Below, piece by piece: positions 55,489 to 62,640 of a stretch of 64,000 nucleotides of DNA. The stretch covers positions 1-64,000 of the forward strand of contig CAYPMK010000001.1 in NCBI GenBank assembly GCA_964411885.1, given 5' to 3'. The notes under the pieces are model-generated. The model worked only from the letters and a program-made list of their open reading frames with translations. It was not told where the DNA came from and did no database searches. Origin of the DNA: JAKLHL01 sp964411885 (lineage in GTDB: Bacteria > Bdellovibrionota > JAFGOL01). The position numbers and the translations under genes are program-made. Each line of letters starts with the position of its first letter. The first letter of the stretch is position 1.

Positions 55489-56514
55489 AAAATATTTCTT
55501 TTTAAAATACAAGGCCACACTGACGAGGCCGATTAGTACTGGAACTTCTACTAGTGGTCCTATTACAGCTGCAAAAGCTGCACCGTGTCCTATTCCAAAA
55601 GTTGCTATTGCTACGGCTATGGCTAATTCAAAATTATTAGAAGCGGCCGTAAAAGAAAGAGTTGTTGATTCTTTGTAGTTTGCCCCAAACTTTTTACTTA
55701 AGAAAAAGGACATGAGGAACATTACTACAAAATATATCAATAGTGGTATGGTTATCCTTATTACATCCATTGGCAACTGTACTATATATTCTCCTTTAAG
55801 AGAGAACATGATGATGATTGTAAATAAAAGAGCTAGTAATGTTATTGGGCTTATTTTTGGTATGAATTTTGTTTGATACCATTGTTTGTCTTTTATTTTA
55901 ATTAGTATGTATCTTGTAAGCATACCTGCAATAAAAGGGATACCTAAATAAATAAAAACACTAATAGCAATTTCTTTTATTGTTATATTTACAACAGCAC
56001 CTTTAAGGCCAAACCACGAAGGGAGTACGGTTATAAAAATATATGCATAAACAGAAAAGAACAAAACTTGAAAAATGGAATTAAAAGCAACAAGACCAGC
56101 ACAATATTCAGTATCTCCTTTGGCTAGATCATTCCAAACAATTACCATGGCGATGCATCTTGCAAGACCTATTAATATTAGCCCTATCATATATTCAGGC
56201 TTGTCATGCAGGAATATTATTGCCAGAACGAACATCAAAACAGGGCCAATTATCCAATTCTGTATTAAAGAAAGTGTTAATATTTTTTTGTTTGAGAAAA
56301 CTCGGCCTAGCTCTTCATATTTTACTTTTGCAAGAGGTGGATACATCATTAGTATTAAGCCAATCGCGATTGGAATTGAGGTGGTACCTAGGTTGAACTT
56401 GTTGATAAATGGGACCACGCCCGGGATAAGATACCCCAAAAAAACGCCAATCAGCATTGCTAAAAAAATCCATAAGGTCAGGAATCTGTCTAAAAATTTT
56501 AGATGTACAGCCAT
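55453..56514 (-). CDS. acr3: ACR3-family arsenite efflux transporter
   Basis: 353 residues, ten TM helices. ACR3 hallmarks: [47 protein letters not shown] with the essential cysteine, [15 protein letters not shown], and [16 protein letters not shown] with [16 protein letters not shown]. It expels As(III) by proton antiport. GGAG lies 6 bases before the ATG. It is the last gene of a three-gene minus-strand operon with a permease and a DUF134 regulator; arsC and arsR are absent. Confidence 0.94.
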   Translation of the reverse strand: MAVHLKFLDRFLTLWIFLAMLIGVFLGYLIPGVVPFINKFNLGTTSIPIAIGLILMMYPPLAKVKYEELGRVFSNKKILTLSLIQNWIIGPVLMFVLAIIFLHDKPEYMIGLILIGLARCIAMVIVWNDLAKGDTEYCAGLVAFNSIFQVLFFSVYAYIFITVLPSWFGLKGAVVNITIKEIAISVFIYLGIPFIAGMLTRYILIKIKDKQWYQTKFIPKISPITLLALLFTIIIMFSLKGEYIVQLPMDVIRITIPLLIYFVVMFLMSFFLSKKFGANYKESTTLSFTAASNNFELAIAVAIATFGIGHGAAFAAVIGPLVEVPVLIGLVSVALYFKKKYFLKVKFEPYTKV

Positions 56515-56528
56515 TTTTTCTCCTTTAT

Positions 56529-57566
56529 TTAAAAGATTAGATTAAATATATATCCAACGATTAATATACCAATGGCTACCACACCAACGAACGTCAATAT
56601 TAATTTTAGTTTTAAAACTTTTCTCAAAATTATTATTTCAGGTAGCGATAGTCCTATTGTTGCCATCATAAATGCTAGCACAGTTCCGAGTGCAGCCCCC
56701 TTTCCTAGTAGCGATTGGACTATAGGTATTATCCCCGCTGCATTAGAATAAAGTGGTACACCTATAAGAACAGCTGTAGGCACAGACCACCATGCTCCTT
56801 TGCCCATTATGTTAGCAAGATAATTTTCAGGTATATATCCATGGATGAAGGCGCCTATTGCAATTCCCATAATCAAATAAGTCCAAACTTTTCCTACTAT
56901 CTCCTTTACATTTTTGAAACCAACGTCTGTTCTTTGTTTCCAACTTAGAACACTTTTTTCATTCTTTGATGTTTCTGCTTTGTTCTCGTAAACCCATTCT
57001 TCTATATATCTTTCTAATTTAAGCTTCCCTATGACCCAACCAGCTACTATAGCTATAAATAGCCCAGTAGTTAAATAGAGTAGAGCAACCTTCCAACCGA
57101 ACATGCCAAGTAAAAGGACTAGGGCTACTTCATTTATCATCGGTGAAGAAATCAAGAAAGAAAAAGTTATTCCTAGTGGTACTCCACTAGTAACAAAACC
57201 TATAAATAAAGGGATTGCAGAGCAAGTACAGAAAGGAGTCATTATGCCCAAAAGTGAGGCAAGGATATTACCCGTGAATTCGCTTTTTCCAGAGAGTGTT
57301 TTTTTTATCCTCTCTGGTGTAAAAAAAGTTCTTGTTACGCCAACTATAAAAACTATCACTACTAAAAGTATTAATACTTTTGGTGTATCAAATATAAAGA
57401 ACTGAACGGCTGAACCTATTTTAGTTGTAGGATCCATTTTGAGTAGAGAAAAAGTTATCCAACTGGAAACCCTCTCTAAATTAAAATATATGAGCAAAGA
57501 GCTTATAAGGAACAAAGAGACCCTAAACGTCGTTGATTTCAAGATTTTATTTTTTAACGATTTCAC
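56529..57566 (-). CDS. Predicted permease, DUF318/ArsP-like
   Basis: 345 residues, about eight TM helices. The signature [19 protein letters not shown], with two cysteines near the pore, and [20 protein letters not shown] are hallmarks of the predicted permease family including ArsP, some of which expel organoarsenicals. A second cluster near [24 protein letters not shown] is the repeat. The GTG start at 57566 has GAGGGGGG upstream and overlaps the DUF134 gene by 20 bases. It lies just before acr3 (14-base gap), so a role in metalloid resistance is likely. Confidence 0.88.
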   Translation of the reverse strand: MKSLKNKILKSTTFRVSLFLISSLLIYFNLERVSSWITFSLLKMDPTTKIGSAVQFFIFDTPKVLILLVVIVFIVGVTRTFFTPERIKKTLSGKSEFTGNILASLLGIMTPFCTCSAIPLFIGFVTSGVPLGITFSFLISSPMINEVALVLLLGMFGWKVALLYLTTGLFIAIVAGWVIGKLKLERYIEEWVYENKAETSKNEKSVLSWKQRTDVGFKNVKEIVGKVWTYLIMGIAIGAFIHGYIPENYLANIMGKGAWWSVPTAVLIGVPLYSNAAGIIPIVQSLLGKGAALGTVLAFMMATIGLSLPEIIILRKVLKLKLILTFVGVVAIGILIVGYIFNLIF

Positions 57567-57843
57567 AGCAACCCCCCTCTACCTTTATCGCTTTTATATT
57601 AACAAGAGCATCTGTAACTTTGTAATTAGCAGAAGACAGTATTCTTGAAACAGTTGAGCGGTGTATCTTCATTCCCTTTGCTATCTTGCTCTGTTCCCAC
57701 TCCTCAAGGTAACTTAGTCTTAACACCTCAAGCTCGTCAATCGTTAAAGTAATCCCGATAAGTTCGCTAGTCTTTTTACATTTAGGTCTAAAGCATCTTT
57801 CTTTTGGACTGCATTTTATCCATCTTGTTTTTTTTGGTCTCAA
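57547..57843 (-). CDS. DUF134 family DNA-binding protein with cysteine pairs
   Basis: 98 residues. Central HTH EWEQSKIAKGMKIHRSTVSR fits the DUF134 pattern (LTIDELEVLRLSYLEEWEQS). Three cysteines lie at the N-terminus (Cys11, 17, 22 in IKCSPKERCFRPKCKK) and a Cys-Cys pair at 92-93 in [11 protein letters not shown]. Start TTG 57843 has GAGGT 6 bases upstream. It is the first gene of the operon with the permease and acr3, in the place where ArsR usually stands. A metalloid-sensing role is inferred. A palindrome lies 26-39 bases upstream. Confidence 0.82.
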   Translation of the reverse strand: MRPKKTRWIKCSPKERCFRPKCKKTSELIGITLTIDELEVLRLSYLEEWEQSKIAKGMKIHRSTVSRILSSANYKVTDALVNIKAIKVEGGCCEIVKK

Positions 57844-57868
57844 AATATGACCTCACTTTATATAGTTT

Positions 57869-57882
57869 TGCACATGCGTGCA
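57869..57882. promoter_or_regulatory. Possible operator palindrome upstream of the DUF134-permease-acr3 operon
   Basis: TGCAC ATGC GTGCA, a 14-bp near-palindrome, about 26 bases upstream of the DUF134 start. On the minus strand TATATA follows, so it may lie within the promoter. It could be an autoregulatory site, inferred from position and symmetry only. Confidence 0.4.
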
Positions 57883-57948
57883 TAATAATGTTTTCAAGTA
57901 CTTAAGTCAATTTAAAAGATCAGCGAACCTGAATTTTGAATTAGTGGA

Positions 57949-57978
57949 CTTGACTTTCTTTTAAACGATACCCAGTTT
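57949..57978 (+). promoter_or_regulatory. Possible heat-shock promoter for the microprotein and hsp20
   Basis: CTTGAC at 57949-57954 and CCCAGTTT at 57971-57978 with a 16-base spacer. This is similar to, but not a clean match for, the sigma-32 consensus CTTGAAA ... CCCCATNT (usual spacer 11-16). It lies 42 bases before the microprotein ATG. Confidence 0.4.
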
Positions 57979-58019
57979 TTATTTGGAAGGAAGATAAAAA
58001 AATAAAGGGGGTGTTTGAT

Positions 58020-58094
58020 ATGAAATGGTTAAGTGATTGTGGTTGTGGTTTTTCGCTAGAAGGGCTTTTTGATGGTTTCTTTATGTTTAAATAA
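58020..58094 (+). CDS. 24-residue microprotein upstream of hsp20
   Basis: A short frame starting MKWLSDCGCGFSLEGLFDG and ending FFMFK. It has an excellent ribosome site (AAAGGGGGTG at 58004-58013, 7-8 bases before the ATG) and stops with TAA, 32 bases before the hsp20 ATG. The peptide has a CGC pair and a hydrophobic, phenylalanine-rich C-terminal half. It could be a real small protein or a leader peptide that adjusts hsp20 expression. I recognise no family. Confidence 0.5.
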   Translation: MKWLSDCGCGFSLEGLFDGFFMFK

Positions 58095-58126
58095 TTAATT
58101 AATAGTAAAAAAGGAGGGAGATAACT

Positions 58127-58570
58127 ATGAAGTATGAAATTACAAAACCAACAAACAGGAAATCAATGTTCGATCTTTTCTTTGGAGACAAATTCTATGA
58201 TGACTTTTTTGCACCAGTAACAGGTAGTGTAGGAGAAATGTCTTCTTGGAGACCAGCAGTAGACATAATAGAGAAAGATGACAAATATCTTATAACAGCA
58301 GAACTACCTGGTGTAGATGAAAAAGATGTAAGCATAGAAATTAAAGATGGCGTTCTTACCCTAAAAGGAGAAAGGAACAAGGAATATACAGAAGAAAGTG
58401 ATAACGTTTATAGGTGTGAAAGGAGTTATGGTTCATTTATGAGGTCTTTTAACATAGCTGACGTTAACGAAGAAAAAATAGATGCACAGTATAAGGATGG
58501 TATATTAAAAATTGAGCTTCCAAAGGCTGAGCAGAAAAAGCCAAAGAAGGTGAGTATTAAAAAAGGCTAA
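58127..58570 (+). CDS. Small heat-shock protein, Hsp20 family
   Basis: 147 residues. N-terminal arm FDLFFGDKFYDDFF, then the alpha-crystallin domain: WRPAVDIIEKDDKYLITAELPGVDEKDVSIEI, GVLTLKGER, SYGSFMRSFNI and the GILKIELPK end motif, and a basic tail. A holdase chaperone that binds unfolding proteins. AAGGAGGGAG lies before the ATG. A terminator follows 30 bases after the stop. Probably cotranscribed with the microprotein upstream. Confidence 0.93.
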   Translation: MKYEITKPTNRKSMFDLFFGDKFYDDFFAPVTGSVGEMSSWRPAVDIIEKDDKYLITAELPGVDEKDVSIEIKDGVLTLKGERNKEYTEESDNVYRCERSYGSFMRSFNIADVNEEKIDAQYKDGILKIELPKAEQKKPKKVSIKKG

Positions 58571-58599
58571 GGAAAAAGATCGTAGAAGTTAAACGTCTA

Positions 58600-58634
58600 G
58601 GGGAAGGGGATGTATCTATCTCCTTCCCTTTTTT
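58600..58634 (+). terminator. Terminator after hsp20
   Basis: GGGAAGGGGAT (58601-58611) pairs with ATCTCCTTCCC (58618-58628) across a short loop, with one G-U pair, followed by a run of six T. Classic intrinsic terminator. Confidence 0.9.
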
Positions 58635-58659
58635 AATATCATGTAATAATGTCCATTCT

Positions 58660-59319
58660 ATGAAATTTGATGCTATAGTCTTTGACCTTGATGGAACACT
58701 TATAGACAGTTCTAAAGGCATACTTGATTCTTTGTTCAAGGCCATGGATGTATATGGGATAGAACCTGCTATAACAAAACTTGATTCACACTTTTTTATG
58801 GGTAAAAGTTTGCCAGAGACACTTGATGTACTGATGCCCGGAGCAACAAAAGAAATGACTAAAAAAGTTGGGGATTATTATGTAAGTCATTACTACGATA
58901 ATTATATGGATAAAGCAGAAACCTTTGAAGGTGTTAAGGAAACTATAAGGTCTTTGCATGAAAGAGGATACAAAATGGCTGTTGCTACTGCTAAACATAC
59001 TTTTTGTGCAGAAGCAGAGCTTAAATCTGCTGGCATTAGAGGATATTTTCTAGAAGTAAGAGGTCGGGATGAAGGTGTGCCAGCAAAGCCAGACCCAAAA
59101 TTACTTTTTGAAATATGTGAAAAGTTAAAAGTGGATCCTAAAAAAATATTAATGGTAGGAGATACAGATAGAGATGTCCTTTTTGGAAAGAATGCAGGGA
59201 CAAGCACTTGTGCTGTTACTTATGGTAATTGGTCTAAAGAAAAATTCATTAACGAGAATATAATACCTGATATGTTTATAGATAGATTTGATGGGATATT
59301 AAATCTAATAGAGAACTAA
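58660..59319 (+). CDS. HAD-family phosphatase, phosphoglycolate-phosphatase-like
   Basis: 219 residues. HAD motifs: DxDGT as IVFDLDGTLIDSS (motif I), VATAK with the Thr/Ser of motif II, KPDPKLLFEI lysine (motif III) and MVGDTDRDVLFG (motif IV), with a helical cap between. This layout is Gph/PGMB-like (subfamily IA). Start ATG 58660 has no Shine-Dalgarno; TAATAAT lies 10 bases upstream. Its stop overlaps by 4 bases the end of another HAD gene on the other strand. Confidence 0.88.
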   Translation: MKFDAIVFDLDGTLIDSSKGILDSLFKAMDVYGIEPAITKLDSHFFMGKSLPETLDVLMPGATKEMTKKVGDYYVSHYYDNYMDKAETFEGVKETIRSLHERGYKMAVATAKHTFCAEAELKSAGIRGYFLEVRGRDEGVPAKPDPKLLFEICEKLKVDPKKILMVGDTDRDVLFGKNAGTSTCAVTYGNWSKEKFINENIIPDMFIDRFDGILNLIEN

Positions 59320-59966
59320 AAGGAATCCTTGTTTATCATTCTTATTATCGCTGTTATGTCAGAGGGTATATACGCATAATAATCTGCCCCAGTTTGCATT
59401 AATGCTTTAGCGGAGTTTCCTCCCCACGTTACAGCTATTATGGGTATGCCAATTATTTTGCATGAATCTATGTCTCGTATCTCATCCCCTACATAAATAA
59501 CATCTTCTTTCTCATATTTTTCTGTCCTTAATAATTTTTTTAAATGTACCCATTTCCCAAATGCAGAGCAATTAGTATACATAAAACTAAAATAATGCCC
59601 TATTCCGTTGTTCTCTAGAACTTGTAGGGCGTTCTTTGTGCTGTTAGACGTTAGTATACCGAGTTTACATTCCTTGGAAAGCTCCTCTAACATTTCTTTT
59701 ATACCGGGGAATATCTTTATATCCCCTGTTTTTTGACTTATTATCCTTTTGATCTCTCTAGCCCAAAATAGAAGTCTTATCTTTCCAAGGTTAAGATGTG
59801 AAAGAAGGAATTCTTTAAAGGACATGTCTCTTATTATAGGAGAATCCTCTATTGGTTTATATTTATATTTTGGTGCTAGTTCATTTGCTACGGCTAAACC
59901 GATATGGAAGGAATCTGCTAATGTTCCATCAAGATCAAAGATTACAGCTTTAATTTTTTTATCCAT
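59316..59966 (-). CDS. HAD-family phosphatase
   Basis: 216 residues. Motif I AVIFDLDGTLADSF, motif II LTSNSTKNAL, motif III lysine in HLKKLLRTEK, motif IV YVGDEIRDIDSCK. The cap is helical. Similar size and order to the adjacent convergent HAD protein, but not closely related by eye. The substrate cannot be told; phosphoglycolate or sugar phosphate are typical. No clear Shine-Dalgarno. Confidence 0.88.
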   Translation of the reverse strand: MDKKIKAVIFDLDGTLADSFHIGLAVANELAPKYKYKPIEDSPIIRDMSFKEFLLSHLNLGKIRLLFWAREIKRIISQKTGDIKIFPGIKEMLEELSKECKLGILTSNSTKNALQVLENNGIGHYFSFMYTNCSAFGKWVHLKKLLRTEKYEKEDVIYVGDEIRDIDSCKIIGIPIIAVTWGGNSAKALMQTGADYYAYIPSDITAIIRMINKDSF

Positions 59967-60037
59967 TATTCTTTTTGCCTAATTTGAATTTTGTATATAT
60001 AAAAAAGTAACTATTGTAAATCGGTTTTGGGGGAAAC

Positions 60038-61576
60038 ATGCAGAACATAGCTTGGCGAGATTTTTCCTTTTCCGGTAACTATATTAATGGAAGGTTTGTT
60101 ATTCCGGAGCATCCTAATTCTTATGTGGATAAGAGGGACCCCGGTAATACTAAAGACCTTATCGTTAGTATACCTGTTTATTTTCCCCATGCAGAAGAAG
60201 CAGTTCAGAGTGCTAAAGATGTTTTTGAGAAGTGGTCATCTCTAGATGGAAAAACTAGATTAGAGATGTTAGGAAGGCTCAAAAATTCCTTAGAGATGCT
60301 TTCTCCTTGGCTGGTCGAACTAACCTCAAGAGAACTTGGTCGTCCTATTTGGGATTCAAAGCAGGAAGTAGAACTTGCGCTTAATGATATAAACGAACTT
60401 TTTAGACAGTTCGGTTCTTATACCCCTTTTGATGGTTCTGTCCTTGATGACTCTAAAGAAGTTATTCAGTTATATAAACCCAACGGAGTGGTGGCAGTAA
60501 TAGCGCCATTCAATCAACCTGTATTATATCCAATACGTTCCATCGTGAGTTCATTATTGATAGGCAATACCGTCGTATATAAACCTTCTGAACATACTCC
60601 ATTAGTAGGACAAGTTATAGCAGAAGCAGTTCATCATGCAGAATTACCTAGTGGTGTTTTTAACATGGTATTAGGTGAAAAAGAGATATCTAAGAGGATA
60701 ATAAAACATCACGGTGTATACACGGTGTTCTTTAATGGTACCTTTGAAACAGCTACTAAGATATCACAATATATATCAGATGATTATTGGAAGATTCTTG
60801 TTATGGGAACGGGCGGCAAGAATGCATCTGTTATACTTTCTGATGCCGATGTTGAGAACGCTGTCAACGAATTGATATTTGGTGCTTTTGTTAGTGCAGG
60901 ACAAAGGAGCAACGGCATAAGAAGAATCTTTGTGCACAAGGACCTTGCAGATCAATTCATCGATAAATTCCACAAAAAATCAAAAAAATTAAGAGTAGGA
61001 CACCCCTTAGATGAGTATAGAGGTAAAAGACCTTTCATGGGACCTTTAATATCAGAGAATGCAATGCAAAATTATTTAAGGTTACAAGGGATATCACAGC
61101 GTGAAGGGGCAGAAGTTCTAATGAGAGGAAAAGAAATAGACATTGATACGGGGTATAAGGGATATTATGTTACGCCATCTATACATCTTACTGATGAAAT
61201 AGACGAAAAAGGTATATACAATACTAGTGAAATTTTTGGGCCTAATGTATCGATAAAGAGATTTAGTGCGATAGAAGAAGCTATAGCATCTCATAATACT
61301 TGTGAATATGGTTATGGCCTAAGTGTATTTGGTCATGACAATGGTTGTATTAAAGAATTGGTTAGAAACTGCAACGTAGGGCAGGTGTTCCTAAATTCAA
61401 TTACACTTGGGGAATCTGTTCATTATCCAATAGCAGGATATGGCAAATCTGGTAATTCTCGACCAGAGGGCTCATATAATTCTTTATATCTAAGAAGGCC
61501 AGTAACTGTATATAGAAAGGATTCTGTTTCAAAGTCGATACAGAACCTCGGCCTTGACGACATAAAGGAGTTTTAA
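60038..61576 (+). CDS. Aldehyde-dehydrogenase-fold protein lacking the catalytic Cys and Glu
   Basis: 512 residues with a full ALDH fold, nearest in pattern to succinylglutamate-semialdehyde dehydrogenases: VVAVIAPFNQPVLYPI (Asn159), GNTVVYKPSEHTP, FFNGTFETATKI and EIFGPNVSIKRF. The catalytic cysteine block reads SAGQRSNGIRR, so Ser291 replaces the usual Cys of GQRC. The glutamate block reads VMGTGGKN, with Gly257 in place of the Glu of ELGGK. It therefore should lack normal oxidation activity. GGGGGAAAC precedes the ATG. mltG follows with a one-base overlap, so both are made together. Confidence 0.85.
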   Translation: MQNIAWRDFSFSGNYINGRFVIPEHPNSYVDKRDPGNTKDLIVSIPVYFPHAEEAVQSAKDVFEKWSSLDGKTRLEMLGRLKNSLEMLSPWLVELTSRELGRPIWDSKQEVELALNDINELFRQFGSYTPFDGSVLDDSKEVIQLYKPNGVVAVIAPFNQPVLYPIRSIVSSLLIGNTVVYKPSEHTPLVGQVIAEAVHHAELPSGVFNMVLGEKEISKRIIKHHGVYTVFFNGTFETATKISQYISDDYWKILVMGTGGKNASVILSDADVENAVNELIFGAFVSAGQRSNGIRRIFVHKDLADQFIDKFHKKSKKLRVGHPLDEYRGKRPFMGPLISENAMQNYLRLQGISQREGAEVLMRGKEIDIDTGYKGYYVTPSIHLTDEIDEKGIYNTSEIFGPNVSIKRFSAIEEAIASHNTCEYGYGLSVFGHDNGCIKELVRNCNVGQVFLNSITLGESVHYPIAGYGKSGNSRPEGSYNSLYLRRPVTVYRKDSVSKSIQNLGLDDIKEF

Positions 61577-62640
61577 TGTTTTGGCATAAACATAAAATGT
61601 TTATCATGTTCATCTCTATTTTGTTGGTTCTTGTATCGTTATATTATGTGTCATCGTTTATGGTTTTTATATATACTCCAGCAACATCATTCAAGGGTGC
61701 TCACGTGGTGGACATCCCTCAAGGTGCTTCTTTTAGAAAAATCACAGACATACTTAAGCAGAATAGATTGGTTAAAGACAAGAGAAGGTTCTTGATACTT
61801 GCAAGGCTAACTGGAGCGGATAAAAAAATACAGTCAGGAGAATTACAGTTCGATCTTTCTATGACTCCAATGCAAGTGTTAGATAAGTTAATGTATGGCG
61901 TACCTGTAGCCTATGCTTTTGTTGTTCCAGAAGGAACCAACATATATCAGATAGGTGAAATACTTAAAAACATGGGAATGATAAAAGATCCATCAGAATT
62001 TGTGAATGCAGCAAAGAACAGAAAGCTCATAGAAGAGTTGGGCGTAAAAGCAAAGAGTATGGAAGGATATTTGTTTCCAGATACTTACAATATAAGAAAG
62101 ACCAAAGACGTTAAGGATATAATAAGGATGATGCATAAAAAATATAGAGGTGTCTTTGGCGAGGATCTTTTAAGGCGAGCTTATAAAATGGGCCTTAGTG
62201 AACATGAAACGATTACTCTTGCTTCTATAATAGAGAAAGAAACTGGTGCTCCAGAAGAAAGAAAATTAATTTCTTCTGTGTTTCATAATAGACTAAAAAA
62301 AGGCATGCCACTGCAGAGTGATCCTACTACAATATATGGTCTTTGGGAGAGTTACGACGGTAATCTTACTAAAGATAAATTACAACAATATACGCCTTAT
62401 AATACTTATAAGATACACGGTCTTCCTGTTGGTCCAATAGCTAATCCGGGCAAGGAATCGATCGTTGCTGCTCTGTACCCAGATGATTCAGATTATTTAT
62501 TCTTTGTATCAAAGAATGATGGTACACATACTTTTACTGTTGAATATAAAGATCATTTAAAAGCAGTTGGTAAATATCAGCTTGATGTAAAACAACGCCA
62601 AGGTAAAAGCTGGCGTGACCTTAAGAAGCGAGATCTTTAA
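61576..62640 (+). CDS. mltG: Endolytic murein transglycosylase MltG
   Basis: Cuts nascent glycan strands and sets their length, at the inner membrane. 354 residues: TM anchor (MFIMFISILLVLVSLYYVSS), LysM-like part, then the MltG/YceG domain with VVPEGTNIYQIGEIL, MEGYLFPDTYNI, ASIIEKETGAPEERKLISSVFHNRL (catalytic glutamate), GMPLQSDPTTIYG, YNTYKIHGLPVGPIANPGKESI and FFVSKNDGTHTF. It overlaps the ALDH-like stop by one base and, at its 3' end, the convergent FHA gene by 20 bases. Confidence 0.95.
   Translation: MFWHKHKMFIMFISILLVLVSLYYVSSFMVFIYTPATSFKGAHVVDIPQGASFRKITDILKQNRLVKDKRRFLILARLTGADKKIQSGELQFDLSMTPMQVLDKLMYGVPVAYAFVVPEGTNIYQIGEILKNMGMIKDPSEFVNAAKNRKLIEELGVKAKSMEGYLFPDTYNIRKTKDVKDIIRMMHKKYRGVFGEDLLRRAYKMGLSEHETITLASIIEKETGAPEERKLISSVFHNRLKKGMPLQSDPTTIYGLWESYDGNLTKDKLQQYTPYNTYKIHGLPVGPIANPGKESIVAALYPDDSDYLFFVSKNDGTHTFTVEYKDHLKAVGKYQLDVKQRQGKSWRDLKKRDL

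Noticed and set aside
56075..56545. 156-codon plus-strand frame opposite acr3
   Set aside because: It reads as antisense of a well-matched ACR3 gene and shows no family motif or ribosome site.
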